Positions 1-8,666 of a DNA stretch of 64,000 bases are shown here, piece by piece. Position 1 is the stretch's first letter. The number at the start of each line of letters is the position of its first letter. Origin of the DNA: Paraburkholderia caffeinitolerans (GTDB taxonomy: Bacteria; Pseudomonadota; Gammaproteobacteria; Burkholderiales; Burkholderiaceae); contig NZ_CADIKL010000029.1 of assembly GCF_902859945.1 (NCBI RefSeq), positions 1-64,000 of the forward strand, given 5' to 3'. Made by a program: the position numbers and the translations under genes. Under the pieces are notes generated by a model. The model was given only the letters and a program-made list of their open reading frames with translations, was not told the DNA's origin and did no database searches.

Positions 1-1
1 T

Positions 2-409
2 GTGCCGTGGACGCTCCATCACCAGCACCGCGATCACGAGATGCTCAAGCCGGCGTCGCTGTGCAAGCCGATCGAGTATCCGAAGCCCGATGGCAAGCTT
101 ACGTTCGATCGCCTGTCTTCGGTGTTTATTTCCAATACGAACCACGAAGAGAACCAGCCCGCGCATTTGACGTTGAAGGATGCGAGCGTGCCGGTGAACG
201 TGAATCTGCGCACCTATGCGGGCCCTGAAGGGCGCTTCTGCCCGGCCGCGGTCTATGAGTTCGTGAAGAACGACGACGGCAGCGACCGCCTGCAGATCAA
301 CGCGCAGAACTGCGTGCACTGCAAGACCTGCGATATCAAGGATCCGACGCAGAACATCGTGTGGGTCACGCCCGAGGGTGGCGGCGGGCCGAACTATCCG
401 AACATGTAA
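2..409 (+). CDS. Electron transfer flavoprotein-ubiquinone oxidoreductase, C-terminal part (5' end outside window)
   Basis: This is the last 135 codons of ETF-QO, the inner-membrane flavoprotein that passes electrons from reduced ETF to ubiquinone during fatty-acid and amino-acid oxidation. The visible part is the C-terminal 4Fe-4S ferredoxin-like domain: a cysteine in GRFCPAAVYEF followed by the CVHCKTCDIKDP cluster motif, giving the four cysteines expected for one cubane cluster. The FAD and quinone-binding parts lie upstream of the window, so the 5' end here is an artefact of the window edge. The gene stops at TAA and is followed directly by a strong hairpin. Family assignment is firm from the C-terminus alone. 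Confidence 0.93.
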   Translation: MPWTLHHQHRDHEMLKPASLCKPIEYPKPDGKLTFDRLSSVFISNTNHEENQPAHLTLKDASVPVNVNLRTYAGPEGRFCPAAVYEFVKNDDGSDRLQINAQNCVHCKTCDIKDPTQNIVWVTPEGGGGPNYPNM

Positions 410-423
410 GCCCGGAAATCAAC

Positions 424-447
424 AAAGGCGCTCCTCGGAGCGCCTTT
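424..447. terminator. Bidirectional intrinsic terminator between ETF-QO and aroC
   Basis: A perfect 10-bp stem (AAAGGCGCTC with GAGCGCCTTT) closes a 4-nt CTCG loop. It lies 14 nt after the ETF-QO stop and 72 nt beyond the end of the convergent aroC gene. An A-run on the left and a T-run on the right suit use from both directions. Confidence 0.85.
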
Positions 448-519
448 GTCGTTTCATGCCGGCGAGGCGCGATCAACTCGCCGCCAATGCCTCCAGCCGC
501 GCCCTCACGCGCGCGGCAA

Positions 520-1620
520 TCAGGCGTCGCTGGCCGGGATCTTTGGCGTCGTCACGACGACGTCGCCGTTCTGCGCGCGATGGCGCAGCGCATGGTCGAT
601 CAGCACGAGCGCGAGCATCGCCTCGGCGATCGGCGTCGCGCGAATGCCCACGCACGGGTCGTGACGGCCGAAGGTCTCGACCGTGGCCGGATCCCCGGTC
701 TTGTCGATCGAACGGCGCGGCGTGCGGATGCTCGAAGTCGGCTTGATGGCGATCGACACGGTGATGTCCTGCCCCGTCGAAATGCCGCCAAGCACGCCGC
801 CCGCATGATTGCCGTGAAAGCCGCCGGGCGTGAGTTCGTCGCCGTGTTCCGAGCCGCGCTGGGCCACGCTCGCGAAGCCCGCGCCGATCTCGACGCCCTT
901 CACCGCATTGATACCCATCATGGCGTGCGCAATGTCGGCATCGAGGCGGTCGAAGAGCGGCTCGCCCCAGCCCACCGGCACGCCGCTCGCCACCACGTCA
1001 ATGCGCGCGCCGATCGAGTCGCCGTCCTTGCGCAGGGCGTCCATGTAGGCTTCGAGTTGCGGCACGATGTCGGCGTTCGGCGCGAAGAACGGGTTCTCCG
1101 GCACGTGCTTCCAGTCGACAAACGGCACGTCGATCTCGCCGAGCGCGCTCATGAAACCGCGCACTTCCACGCCGAAGCGCTCGCGCAGCCATTTTTTCGC
1201 GACGGCGCCGGCCGCCACAGTGGGCGCCGTCAGGCGCGCCGACGAACGGCCGCCGCCGCGATAGTCGCGGATGCCGTACTTCTGCCAATAGGTGTAGTCG
1301 GCGTGGCCCGGGCGGAAGGTCTCGACGATGTTGCCGTAGTCCTTGCTGCGCTGGTCGGTGTTGCGGATCAGGAGCGCGATGGGCGTGCCGGTCGTCACGC
1401 CCTCGAACACGCCCGAGAGGATCTCGACCTGGTCTGCTTCCTGACGCTGCGTGACGTGACGCGAAGTGCCCGGGCGGCGGCGGTCCAGATCGATCTGGAT
1501 GTCGGCTTCCGTGAGCGCCATGCCGGGCGGGCAGCCGTCGATGACGCAGCCGATGGCCGGGCCGTGGGATTCGCCGAAGGTGGTGACGGTGAAAAGCGTA
1601 CCGAGCGTGTTGCCGGACAT
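520..1620 (-). CDS. aroC: Chorismate synthase
   Basis: AroC makes chorismate from 5-enolpyruvylshikimate-3-phosphate, the last step of the common shikimate pathway, using reduced FMN without net redox change. The 366-residue product starts MSGNTLGTLFTVTTFGESHG and carries family signatures such as GESHGPAIGCVIDGCPPG, the RPGHADYTY region and GGISTGQDI near residue 270. Length matches the usual 350-370. The frame is open a further 37 codons upstream, but the extra residues look nothing like AroC, so the ATG at 1620 was chosen. It converges on ETF-QO through a shared terminator. Confidence 0.97.
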   Translation of the reverse strand: MSGNTLGTLFTVTTFGESHGPAIGCVIDGCPPGMALTEADIQIDLDRRRPGTSRHVTQRQEADQVEILSGVFEGVTTGTPIALLIRNTDQRSKDYGNIVETFRPGHADYTYWQKYGIRDYRGGGRSSARLTAPTVAAGAVAKKWLRERFGVEVRGFMSALGEIDVPFVDWKHVPENPFFAPNADIVPQLEAYMDALRKDGDSIGARIDVVASGVPVGWGEPLFDRLDADIAHAMMGINAVKGVEIGAGFASVAQRGSEHGDELTPGGFHGNHAGGVLGGISTGQDITVSIAIKPTSSIRTPRRSIDKTGDPATVETFGRHDPCVGIRATPIAEAMLALVLIDHALRHRAQNGDVVVTTPKIPASDA

Positions 1621-1731
1621 GGCGGTGGTCCAAAGTAAATCGGGGAATCTAGCATTATGCCAGCCCGCGCGACGACCCGCCCGCGCTGCTTTTCCGCCGC
1701 CGGCCCCCGCCCGCCGTGCTACCCGCAGCAC

Positions 1732-3732
1732 TTAGCGCCGCGCGCCCCGCAACTCGGTCACCTGGCGCTGGAGTTCGTCGACCGTCACGTCGCCGGGCAC
1801 CACCGGCTCGCCTACCGCGAGCGTGAGCCGGCTCGTCAACCCGCGCCGCACTGGCCGCTCTTGGCCCGACGTCCCATGCCGCGAGAACGCGCTGCCCCAC
1901 AGCCCGCGCAGCGCCATCGGCACGACCGGCGCGGGGTGCCGCTTGAGGATCTCCGTCACGCCGTGGCGGAACGGATTCATCTCGCCGGTCTTCGTGAGCT
2001 TGCCTTCGGGAAAGATGCACACGAGCTCGCCATCGGCGAGCGCGGCGGCGCAGTGGTCGTAGGCCGACGCCAGCAGCGCCGCGTCCTCGTGCGCCGGCGC
2101 GATCGGGATCGCCTTCGCATGCCGGAACAGCCAGCCGAGCACCGGCGAGCGGAAGATCTGGTGATCCATCACGAAGCGGATCGGCCTCGGGCTCTCGGCC
2201 ATGATGACCACCGCATCGACATAGCTGACGTGATTGCAGACCAACACCGCGGCGCCCTCGGCGGGAATGCGCTCGGCGTGCACGAGCCGCACGCGATAGA
2301 CCGTATGCACGAGCACCCATGCCACGAAGCGCAGCAGAAACTCGGGCACGAGCGTGTAGATGTACGCGGCCACGACGATATTGAGCAGCGCGGTCGTGAG
2401 AAAAATGCCCGCAATGCCCACGCCCGCGGCAGTGAGCGCCATCGCCATGAGCGCCGAGACGATCATGAAAAGCGAGTTGAGAATATTGTTCGCGGCAATG
2501 ATGCGCGCGCGATGGCTGGGCGCGCTGCGGCTCTGAATCAGCGCGTAGAGCGGCACGCTATAGAAGCCGCCGAACATCGCGAGCAGGAACAGGTCGGCCA
2601 GCACGCGCCAGTGCGCGAGCGTGCGCACGAACTCGCCCACCGAAAGCAGATGGGGCGCGGCGGGCAGCGCATGGCTCGCGAAAAAGAGATCGATGCCGAA
2701 CACGCTCATGCCGATCGAGCCAAGCGGCACGAGGCCGATCTCGATGCGCCCGCGCGATAGCCGCTCGCACAGCATCGACCCCGTGCCGATGCCCAGCGAG
2801 AACATGGCGAGCAGCAGGGTTACGACATCGGGATCGGCGGACAGCACGTCCTTCGCGAAGTTGAAGAACGACGCGAGAAAGGTCGCGCCGACGAACCACA
2901 GCCACGAAATCCCAAGCAGGCTCAGAAACACGGTGCGGTTGCCGTGCGCAAGACGCAAGTTCCGCCAGGTCTCGGAAAACGGGTTCCAGTTGATGCGCAG
3001 ATCCGGCTGCGACGGCGCGCAGGGCGGCACGAACGCGCTGGCCACGCGGCCGATCAACGCAATGCCGATGCACAGGCCACCGAGCCACCAGGCGCCCGCC
3101 GGCGTCCCGGCCGGGACCGTGGCGGATGCAGCGTTCGTTGCCACATCGGACGCCGCATCGGACGCGCCAATGCCCGCCATGAGCCCGCCCATGATCGTTC
3201 CGATCAGGATCGCCACGAAGGTGCCCATCTCCACGAGCCCATTACCGCCGACGAGTTCGTCATCCGCGAGCTTTTGCGGCAGATACGCATATTTGATGGG
3301 CCCGAACACGGTGGAGTGCACGCCCATCAGGAACGTGCACAGGTAAAGCAGCGGCGCGCTGTGCATCCAGAAACCCGTCGCGCCGATCAGCATCACCACG
3401 ATCTCGAAGGTCTTGACCCAGCGCGTGAGCACGGCCTTGTCGAATTTGTCGGCGATCTGTCCCGAGGTGGCCGAAAAGAGCACGAACGGCGCGATGAAGA
3501 TCGCCGAGATCAGGAACGCCACCGTTTTCGGATCGACGCCCGAAAAACGCGCCGCCTGATAAGTCACGAGCGACGTGAAGCCGATCTTGAAGACGTTGTC
3601 GTTCATCGCGCCGAGAAACTGCGTCCAGAAGAACGGGGCAAAACGGCGCTGGCGCAGCAGTGCGAACTGCGAGCCATGGCCGCTCGGTTCGCTTGCTGCG
3701 CGCTGCGCGACGGGCATCGGACTTTCGCTCAT
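1732..3732 (-). CDS. LplT-type MFS transporter fused to a PlsC-type acyltransferase
   Basis: A 666-residue inner-membrane fusion. Residues about 25-450 are a multi-pass MFS domain beginning FFWTQFLGAMNDNVFKIGF, typical of the lysophospholipid flippase LplT. Residues about 480-640 are a PlsC/1-acylglycerol-3-phosphate acyltransferase domain with the NHVSYVD catalytic motif (His501, Asp506) and FPEGKLTKTG (574-583). The likely role is flipping lysophospholipids inward and re-acylating them. In E. coli LplT is separate and the acyltransferase is part of Aas, which also has an acyl-ACP synthetase domain; that third domain is absent here. Substrates are inferred from the families. Confidence 0.85.
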   Translation of the reverse strand: MSESPMPVAQRAASEPSGHGSQFALLRQRRFAPFFWTQFLGAMNDNVFKIGFTSLVTYQAARFSGVDPKTVAFLISAIFIAPFVLFSATSGQIADKFDKAVLTRWVKTFEIVVMLIGATGFWMHSAPLLYLCTFLMGVHSTVFGPIKYAYLPQKLADDELVGGNGLVEMGTFVAILIGTIMGGLMAGIGASDAASDVATNAASATVPAGTPAGAWWLGGLCIGIALIGRVASAFVPPCAPSQPDLRINWNPFSETWRNLRLAHGNRTVFLSLLGISWLWFVGATFLASFFNFAKDVLSADPDVVTLLLAMFSLGIGTGSMLCERLSRGRIEIGLVPLGSIGMSVFGIDLFFASHALPAAPHLLSVGEFVRTLAHWRVLADLFLLAMFGGFYSVPLYALIQSRSAPSHRARIIAANNILNSLFMIVSALMAMALTAAGVGIAGIFLTTALLNIVVAAYIYTLVPEFLLRFVAWVLVHTVYRVRLVHAERIPAEGAAVLVCNHVSYVDAVVIMAESPRPIRFVMDHQIFRSPVLGWLFRHAKAIPIAPAHEDAALLASAYDHCAAALADGELVCIFPEGKLTKTGEMNPFRHGVTEILKRHPAPVVPMALRGLWGSAFSRHGTSGQERPVRRGLTSRLTLAVGEPVVPGDVTVDELQRQVTELRGARR

Positions 3733-3774
3733 CGAATAGGATTCATGCTGTAGGAATAGGAGGCCCAGACGCGA

Positions 3775-3799
3775 AAAAGCGCGCTGGACGCGCGCTTTT
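3775..3799 (-). terminator. Intrinsic terminator after the CBS-domain gene
   Basis: A perfect 10-bp stem (AAAAGCGCGC with GCGCGCTTTT) with a 5-nt loop lies between the end of the CBS gene and the start of the LplT-PlsC gene, both leftward. It should stop transcription of the CBS gene before the next unit. Reading leftward, the stem ends in a run of five T residues. Confidence 0.75.
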
Positions 3800-3855
3800 C
3801 AAGCGGATTCGTGGGGGGATCGCGCGCGCGTATGAGTCAATGCGCGGCGCCGCGA

Positions 3856-4311
3856 TCAACGTCCCGAATGCTGTTCTTCCTCGGGCCAGTCGCGAATATA
3901 AGCCTTGAGCAGCTTGTTTTCGAAGCCCTGCGCCTCCACCACCGCCTTCGCAACGTCGTAGAACGAGATCACGCCCATCAGCGAGCGGCTGTCCATGACG
4001 GGCAGATAGCGCACGTGATGCTCGAGCATCATGCGGCGCACTTCGTCGACGTCGGTTTCGGGCGTGCACGTGATGGGATGGTCGTCCATGACCTTGCGGA
4101 TCGTGGTGGTGCCGACGCCGCCGCCATTCGCGCTCACCGTCATGATGATCTCGCGGAACGTGAGCATCCCAACCAGGTCGCCATACTCCATGACGACGAG
4201 CGAGCCGATATCGTGCTCGGCCATGGTATTCACCGCTTCGTGCAGCGACGTGTCCGGCGTAACGGTGTAGAGCGTATTGCCCTTGACCTTGAGAATGTCG
4301 CTCACGCGCAT
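3856..4311 (-). CDS. CBS-domain-pair protein
   Basis: A 151-residue cytoplasmic protein made almost wholly of two CBS motifs (about residues 1-62 and 72-130), the fold that binds adenine nucleotides to sense energy state. The first repeat contains HDIGSLVVMEYGDLVGMLTF and the second HHVRYLPVMDSRSLMGVISF. No catalytic domain is attached, so it is probably a stand-alone regulatory or nucleotide-sensing protein; its partner cannot be read from the sequence. The start at 4311 is supported by AGGAGAC a few bases upstream; an in-frame ATG 11 codons earlier would add a basic stretch outside the domain. Confidence 0.88.
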   Translation of the reverse strand: MRVSDILKVKGNTLYTVTPDTSLHEAVNTMAEHDIGSLVVMEYGDLVGMLTFREIIMTVSANGGGVGTTTIRKVMDDHPITCTPETDVDEVRRMMLEHHVRYLPVMDSRSLMGVISFYDVAKAVVEAQGFENKLLKAYIRDWPEEEQHSGR

Positions 4312-4576
4312 GATGTGTCTCCTATGCCGAAGAGGCCTGGCCATACCGCGCCGGGCCTCATTCCTTGCAAAAAATATTGGGGGCAGTGCCGAAAAGAATA
4401 GTTACTTCGTTTCGATGCTATCGGAAAGGCCCACAAAAGGAAAGCTACGGGAAAGGCGCAATCCCTGCGCCCGGCAAGCCGGCACGCCCTCGCCGCCCGC
4501 CCCCGCGAGCGCAGGCCGGTGTTACGATGCCAGCACCTTTCACCCGACGCCGGTTCGCGCCGGCCGTGCTGCCACG

Positions 4577-5905
4577 ATGTCCGACCCACGCTTCGACACG
4601 CTCGCGCTGCATGCCGGCGCCGCGCCCGACCCAGTCACCGGCGCCCGCGCGACGCCGATTTATCAGACCACGTCGTTCACGTTCCGCGACACCGACCACG
4701 CGGCGGCGCTCTTCAACATGGAGCGCGCGGGCCACGTGTACTCGCGCATCTCGAACCCCACGGTCGCCGTGTTCGAAGAGCGCGTGGCCGCGCTCGAGGG
4801 CGGCGCGGGCGCGATCGGCACCGCGAGCGGCCAGGCGGCGCTGCATCTGGCGATCGCCACGCTGATGGGCGCGGGCTCGCATATCGTGGCGTCCACCGCG
4901 CTCTACGGCGGCTCGCACAACCTGCTCGACTACACGCTGCGCCGCTTCGGCATCGCCACGACCTTCGTGAAGCCCGGCGACCTGGACGCCTGGCGCGCGG
5001 CCCTGCGGCCCGAAACGCGCCTGCTGTTCGGCGAAACGCTCGGCAACCCGGGGCTCGACGTGCTCGACATCGCCGGCGTCGCGCAGATCGCGCACGAGCA
5101 TCGCGTGCCGTTGCTCGTCGATTCGACCTTCACCACGCCGTATCTGCTGCGCCCGTTCGAGCACGGCGCCGATTTCGTCTACCACTCGGCCACGAAATTC
5201 CTGGGCGGCCACGGCACGACCATCGGCGGCGTGCTGGTGGACGGCGGCACCTTCGACTTCGACGCCTCGGGCCGCTTCCCCGAACTCACCGAGCCTTATG
5301 CGGGCTTTCACGGCATGGTGTTCAGTGAAGAGAGCAGCGTCGCGCCGTTCCTGCTGCGCGCGCGCCGCGAAGGCCTGCGCGACTTCGGCGCGTGCCTGCA
5401 TCCGCAGGCCGCGTGGCAACTGCTGCAGGGCATCGAGACACTGCCGCTGCGCATGGAACGGCATGTGGCGAACACGCGGCGCATCGTCGAATTTCTCGAT
5501 GCGCACGAAGCCGTGCAGTCGGTGGCCTATCCCGAGTTGCCCGGGCATCCCGACCACGCGCTAGCCCAACGCCTGCTGCCGCGCGGCGCGGGCGCCGTAT
5601 TCAGCTTCGATCTGGCGGGAGGCCGCGAGGCCGGCAAGCGCTTCATCGAGTCGCTGTCGCTCTTCTCGCATCTCGCGAACGTGGGCGACGCGCGCTCTCT
5701 CGTCATCCACCCCGCCTCCACCACGCACTTCCGCATGGACGAGACCGCGCTCGCGGCCGCCGGCATCGGCGCGGGCACCATCCGCCTCTCGATCGGCCTC
5801 GAAGACCCCGACGACCTGATCGACGACCTCAAGCGCGCGCTCAAAGTGTCACAAAAAGCGTCGCAGAAAGCCGCCCCGGCCGCAGCGGGCAAGGAGGCGT
5901 CGTGA
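4577..5905 (+). CDS. metY: O-acetylhomoserine aminocarboxypropyltransferase (O-acetylhomoserine sulfhydrylase)
   Basis: A 442-residue PLP enzyme of the Cys/Met metabolism family, expected to make homocysteine from O-acetylhomoserine and sulfide in methionine synthesis. It shows the N-terminal TLALHAGAAPDPVTGARATP segment, the YSRISNPTV phosphate-binding region and the cofactor lysine in HSATKFLGGHG (Lys207). Length and the long insert after the lysine suit MetY rather than cystathionine gamma-synthase. The frame is open 100 codons upstream, but homology starts at MSDPRF. Its TGA overlaps the GTG start of the next gene, so the two are probably translated together. Specificity for O-acetyl over O-succinyl homoserine is inferred. 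Confidence 0.88.
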   Translation: MSDPRFDTLALHAGAAPDPVTGARATPIYQTTSFTFRDTDHAAALFNMERAGHVYSRISNPTVAVFEERVAALEGGAGAIGTASGQAALHLAIATLMGAGSHIVASTALYGGSHNLLDYTLRRFGIATTFVKPGDLDAWRAALRPETRLLFGETLGNPGLDVLDIAGVAQIAHEHRVPLLVDSTFTTPYLLRPFEHGADFVYHSATKFLGGHGTTIGGVLVDGGTFDFDASGRFPELTEPYAGFHGMVFSEESSVAPFLLRARREGLRDFGACLHPQAAWQLLQGIETLPLRMERHVANTRRIVEFLDAHEAVQSVAYPELPGHPDHALAQRLLPRGAGAVFSFDLAGGREAGKRFIESLSLFSHLANVGDARSLVIHPASTTHFRMDETALAAAGIGAGTIRLSIGLEDPDDLIDDLKRALKVSQKASQKAAPAAAGKEAS

Positions 5906-6741
5906 TTATCGACGTCGCAGGGCAAGCCGCTTACGCCTACACGGGCGGGCGCGCATTCGACCCGGCCCGGCCCGTGGCGGTGTTCGTCCACGGGGCCCAG
6001 CACGAACACAGCGTGTGGGCGCTGCAATCGCGCTATTTCGCCCACCACGGCTTCAGCGTGCTGGCCGTCGATCTTCCGGGCCATATGCGCAGCACGGGGC
6101 CGGCGCTCACCAGCATCGGCGCGCTCGCCGACTGGCTCGGCGCCCTGCTCGCAGCGCTCAAGGTCGAGAAGGCGTTCGTCGCCGGACACAGCATGGGCTC
6201 GCTGGTCGCGCTCGAATTTGCCGCGCGTCATCCGGAGCGCGCCTCGGCCATTGCGCTGCTCGCTACCGCCGTGCCGATGGCCGTGTCCCCCGCGCTGCTT
6301 GAAGCCGCGCGCGAGCGCGAACCGGAAGCCATCGCGCTCGTGAACGCGTGGTCGCATTCGACGCTCGCGGCCAAGCCTTCGAGCCCCGGCCCCGGCTTCT
6401 GGCTGCGCGGCATGAACCAGCGGCTGATGGAGCGCGTCTCGGCGCGCGGCGCGCCGCAGCTCTTTCACGCCGACTTTGCGGCCTGCAACGCCTACGCGGA
6501 TGGGCTCACGAGCGCGGCCAAGGTACGCTGCCCAGTGCGCCTGATCGTCGGCAAGCGCGACATGATGACCCCGCCGCGCGCGGCAAGCGCGCTCGCCAGC
6601 GCACTCGCGCAGGCGGGTGCACCCGTCGATACGGTGACGCTGGACGCCGGACACGCATTGATGACCGAGCAGCCCGACGCGACGCTCGACGCGCTCTTCG
6701 CCTTTGCGATGCAGCATGGGCCACGGGTGGGGAACGGCTAG
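5902..6741 (+). CDS. Alpha/beta hydrolase
   Basis: A 279-residue alpha/beta-hydrolase-fold protein. It shows an HG oxyanion turn (VFVHGAQHEH), the nucleophile elbow GHSMGS (Ser97), a probable acid in GKRDMMTPP (Asp220) and a probable base in DAGHALM (His251), so the triad looks intact. It starts at GTG inside the last codons of metY (GTGA overlap). Coupling to metY suggests a sulfur or methionine-linked ester or thioester substrate, but that is only inference. It is too short and lacks the features of homoserine O-acetyltransferase MetX. Substrate unknown. Confidence 0.85.
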   Translation: MIIDVAGQAAYAYTGGRAFDPARPVAVFVHGAQHEHSVWALQSRYFAHHGFSVLAVDLPGHMRSTGPALTSIGALADWLGALLAALKVEKAFVAGHSMGSLVALEFAARHPERASAIALLATAVPMAVSPALLEAAREREPEAIALVNAWSHSTLAAKPSSPGPGFWLRGMNQRLMERVSARGAPQLFHADFAACNAYADGLTSAAKVRCPVRLIVGKRDMMTPPRAASALASALAQAGAPVDTVTLDAGHALMTEQPDATLDALFAFAMQHGPRVGNG

Positions 6742-6863
6742 TCGGACTGCGCGGACCGCGCGGACTGCGGCCGGTCCTGGTTGCACGACCGTGCGGATCG
6801 CCGCAGAATGACCGGATGAGCGACCCTTGGCGCAGCGGCACGCAACGCGCAAAGGAGGAGACG

Positions 6864-7187
6864 ATGATGAGCCATCCCACCGATACCGGGCACTTCGCGA
6901 ATTTCGCGCAGTTCTATCCGTTCTATCTGAGCGAACACAGCAACCTCATGTCGCGGCGGCTGCATTTCATCGGCTCGCTGGGGGTGATCGGCTGCCTCTC
7001 CATGGCGATCGCCACGGGCAACTGGCTCTGGCTGCCCGCCGCCGTGGTGTGCGGCTACGGGTTCGCCTGGATCGGCCACTTCATGTTCGAGAAGAACCGC
7101 CCGGCCACGTTCCGGCATCCCATCTACAGCCTGATGGGCGACTGGGTCATGTTCTCGGATATTTGCCGCGGAAAAATTTCGATCTAG
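6864..7187 (+). CDS. DUF962 / Mpo1-like membrane protein
   Basis: A 107-residue protein of the DUF962 (Mpo1/YGL010w-like) family. Recognisable elements are the N-terminal FYPFYLSEHSNLMSRRLHFI segment, two hydrophobic helices (about 32-49 and 50-68) and the conserved GHFMFEKNRPATFRHPIYS stretch with histidines. The yeast homologue Mpo1 is an iron-dependent dioxygenase in phytosphingosine alpha-oxidation; whether bacterial members share that chemistry is not settled. A strong AAAGGAGGAG site sits immediately upstream; ATG at 6864 or 6867 are both possible starts. Confidence 0.8.
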   Translation: MMSHPTDTGHFANFAQFYPFYLSEHSNLMSRRLHFIGSLGVIGCLSMAIATGNWLWLPAAVVCGYGFAWIGHFMFEKNRPATFRHPIYSLMGDWVMFSDICRGKISI

Positions 7188-7233
7188 CGGCGCGCGTGCT
7201 TGCCCGCGGTTCTTTCCCGAAGCGCCCTCAACT

Positions 7234-8541
7234 TCAAGCCGCCGGGTGCGGCAACCCAGCCTGGTCCGCGCCAGCCTCGGCAATGCGGACCAGCTCGCGC
7301 CGCGCAGCCAACAGCGAAGCGAGCGAGATCGAAAGCTTGTCGTTGTCCAGCGCGCTGATCAGCGTCGTGGCATCGATATCACTCGATTTGAGCTGATACG
7401 CGAGTTCCTTGCGATCGACCACGAAGCGCGCGTAAATGCGCTCCACCGAGATTCGCGCGGGGTTCGCGATCAACACGTAATGCGGCTTCTCGCCGTCCTT
7501 TTCCAGCCGGCCGATCAATTCGTCCTCCTCCAGATCCGTCACGAGCCGCGTGACGGTGGCAAGGTCGCGCCGCAGCAGTTGCGCGAGCTGCTCGGTGGTG
7601 CTGCCCGGCTGGCCCACGTCGCGCGCCTCCGCCAGTCCCGCGAGCAATTCGAGCGCATCCAGCAGATCGCTGCCGGGAAAGCGCGGCCGGTTGAAACGTC
7701 CGGTGCGGATCTCAGGCAGCGCCGACGTGATCATCGCGCCCACGAGCGTGATGAACCAGCTCAGATACATCCATAGCAGGAACATCGGCGCCGCCGCGAA
7801 CGCGCCATACACCGCCGTGTAGGTGGGGATGCGCCGCACGTAAAGGCCGAAGCCGCGCTTGGCCAGCTCGAACGCGATGGCCGCCGCGACGCCGCCCACC
7901 ACCGCGTCGCGCCACTCCACACGGCAATTCGGCAGATAGACGTAGAGCATCGTGAACGCGAGCGCCGTAAGCGGCAGCGACGCGCCGATGAGCAGCCAGT
8001 CGAACACCATCGAGACGTGCTGCTCGGTGGCGAGCGCGACCGAACGCGTGAACAGGTACGACGAAAGCGACAGACTCACGCCGATCAGGATCGGCGCGAG
8101 CGTGAGGATCGCCCAGTACACCAGCACGCGCTGCGCGAACGGCCGCGCCTTGCGCACGCGCCAGATCAGGTTGAACGCCGACTCGACCGTCATCATCGTC
8201 ATGACCGAAGTGACGAACAGCACGATCATGCCCATCGTCGTGAGGCCCTTGGCCTTCGACGCGAACTGATTGAGGTACATGAAGATCTGGCTGTTGATCT
8301 GCGCCGGCATCAGGTGGTCGGCGAGAAAGTCCTGCAGCGAATTCTGGAACGTCGCGAAGATCGGAAACGCGGTGAAGAGCGCGAACGCCACCGTGGCAAG
8401 CGGCACGATCGAGAGCAGGGTCGTGAACGTAAGGCTGCCCGCCACCTGCGGAATGCGGTCTTCGCGGCTTCGCCGCGCGGCGAAGCGCGCGAGCCGCTTC
8501 ACGATATCCAGATCGATTCGTAATCTCGACAACACGTCCAT
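7234..8541 (-). CDS. YihY/BrkB-family inner-membrane protein with C-terminal helix-turn-helix-like extension
   Basis: A 435-residue protein. Residues about 1-290 are a YihY/virulence-factor BrkB membrane domain with about six hydrophobic helices and the family segment AGSLTFTTLLSIVPLATVAF. These proteins were once labelled ribonuclease BN, but that is not their function. The C-terminal 140 residues are soluble and contain TEQLAQLLRRDLATVTRLVT and DELIGRLEKDG, the outline of a winged helix-turn-helix, which the short E. coli YihY lacks. ATG at 8541 was chosen; 76 upstream open codons lack family resemblance. The gene is divergent from wrbA, 125 nt away. Confidence 0.85.
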   Translation of the reverse strand: MDVLSRLRIDLDIVKRLARFAARRSREDRIPQVAGSLTFTTLLSIVPLATVAFALFTAFPIFATFQNSLQDFLADHLMPAQINSQIFMYLNQFASKAKGLTTMGMIVLFVTSVMTMMTVESAFNLIWRVRKARPFAQRVLVYWAILTLAPILIGVSLSLSSYLFTRSVALATEQHVSMVFDWLLIGASLPLTALAFTMLYVYLPNCRVEWRDAVVGGVAAAIAFELAKRGFGLYVRRIPTYTAVYGAFAAAPMFLLWMYLSWFITLVGAMITSALPEIRTGRFNRPRFPGSDLLDALELLAGLAEARDVGQPGSTTEQLAQLLRRDLATVTRLVTDLEEDELIGRLEKDGEKPHYVLIANPARISVERIYARFVVDRKELAYQLKSSDIDATTLISALDNDKLSISLASLLAARRELVRIAEAGADQAGLPHPAA

Positions 8542-8579
8542 TGGCCTTGCCTTTTCCAGACAGCGCACCGCATTTTGCG

Positions 8580-8643
8580 AAAACCCGGCGAAAAAACAGC
8601 GAAAAACTGGCTGAAAACTCGCGGCTAACCCAGCCCCTATAAT
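8580..8643 (+). promoter_or_regulatory. Probable wrbA promoter with phased A-tracts
   Basis: A perfect TATAAT (8638-8643) sits 23 nt before the wrbA ATG. No good -35 hexamer lies at the right distance. Instead four A-tracts (8580-8583, 8591-8596, 8602-8606, 8614-8617) follow one another at about 11-12 bp, close to one helical turn, which should bend the DNA and may act as an UP element. Confidence 0.45.
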
Positions 8644-8666
8644 ATCCCGTCCACCGACGAGGCCCG

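Noticed and set aside
4332..4359. Hairpin between the CBS gene and metY (10-bp stem with one G-U pair), considered as terminator or riboswitch
   Set aside because: No T-run follows on either strand, and no SAM or SAH riboswitch core was recognised before metY.
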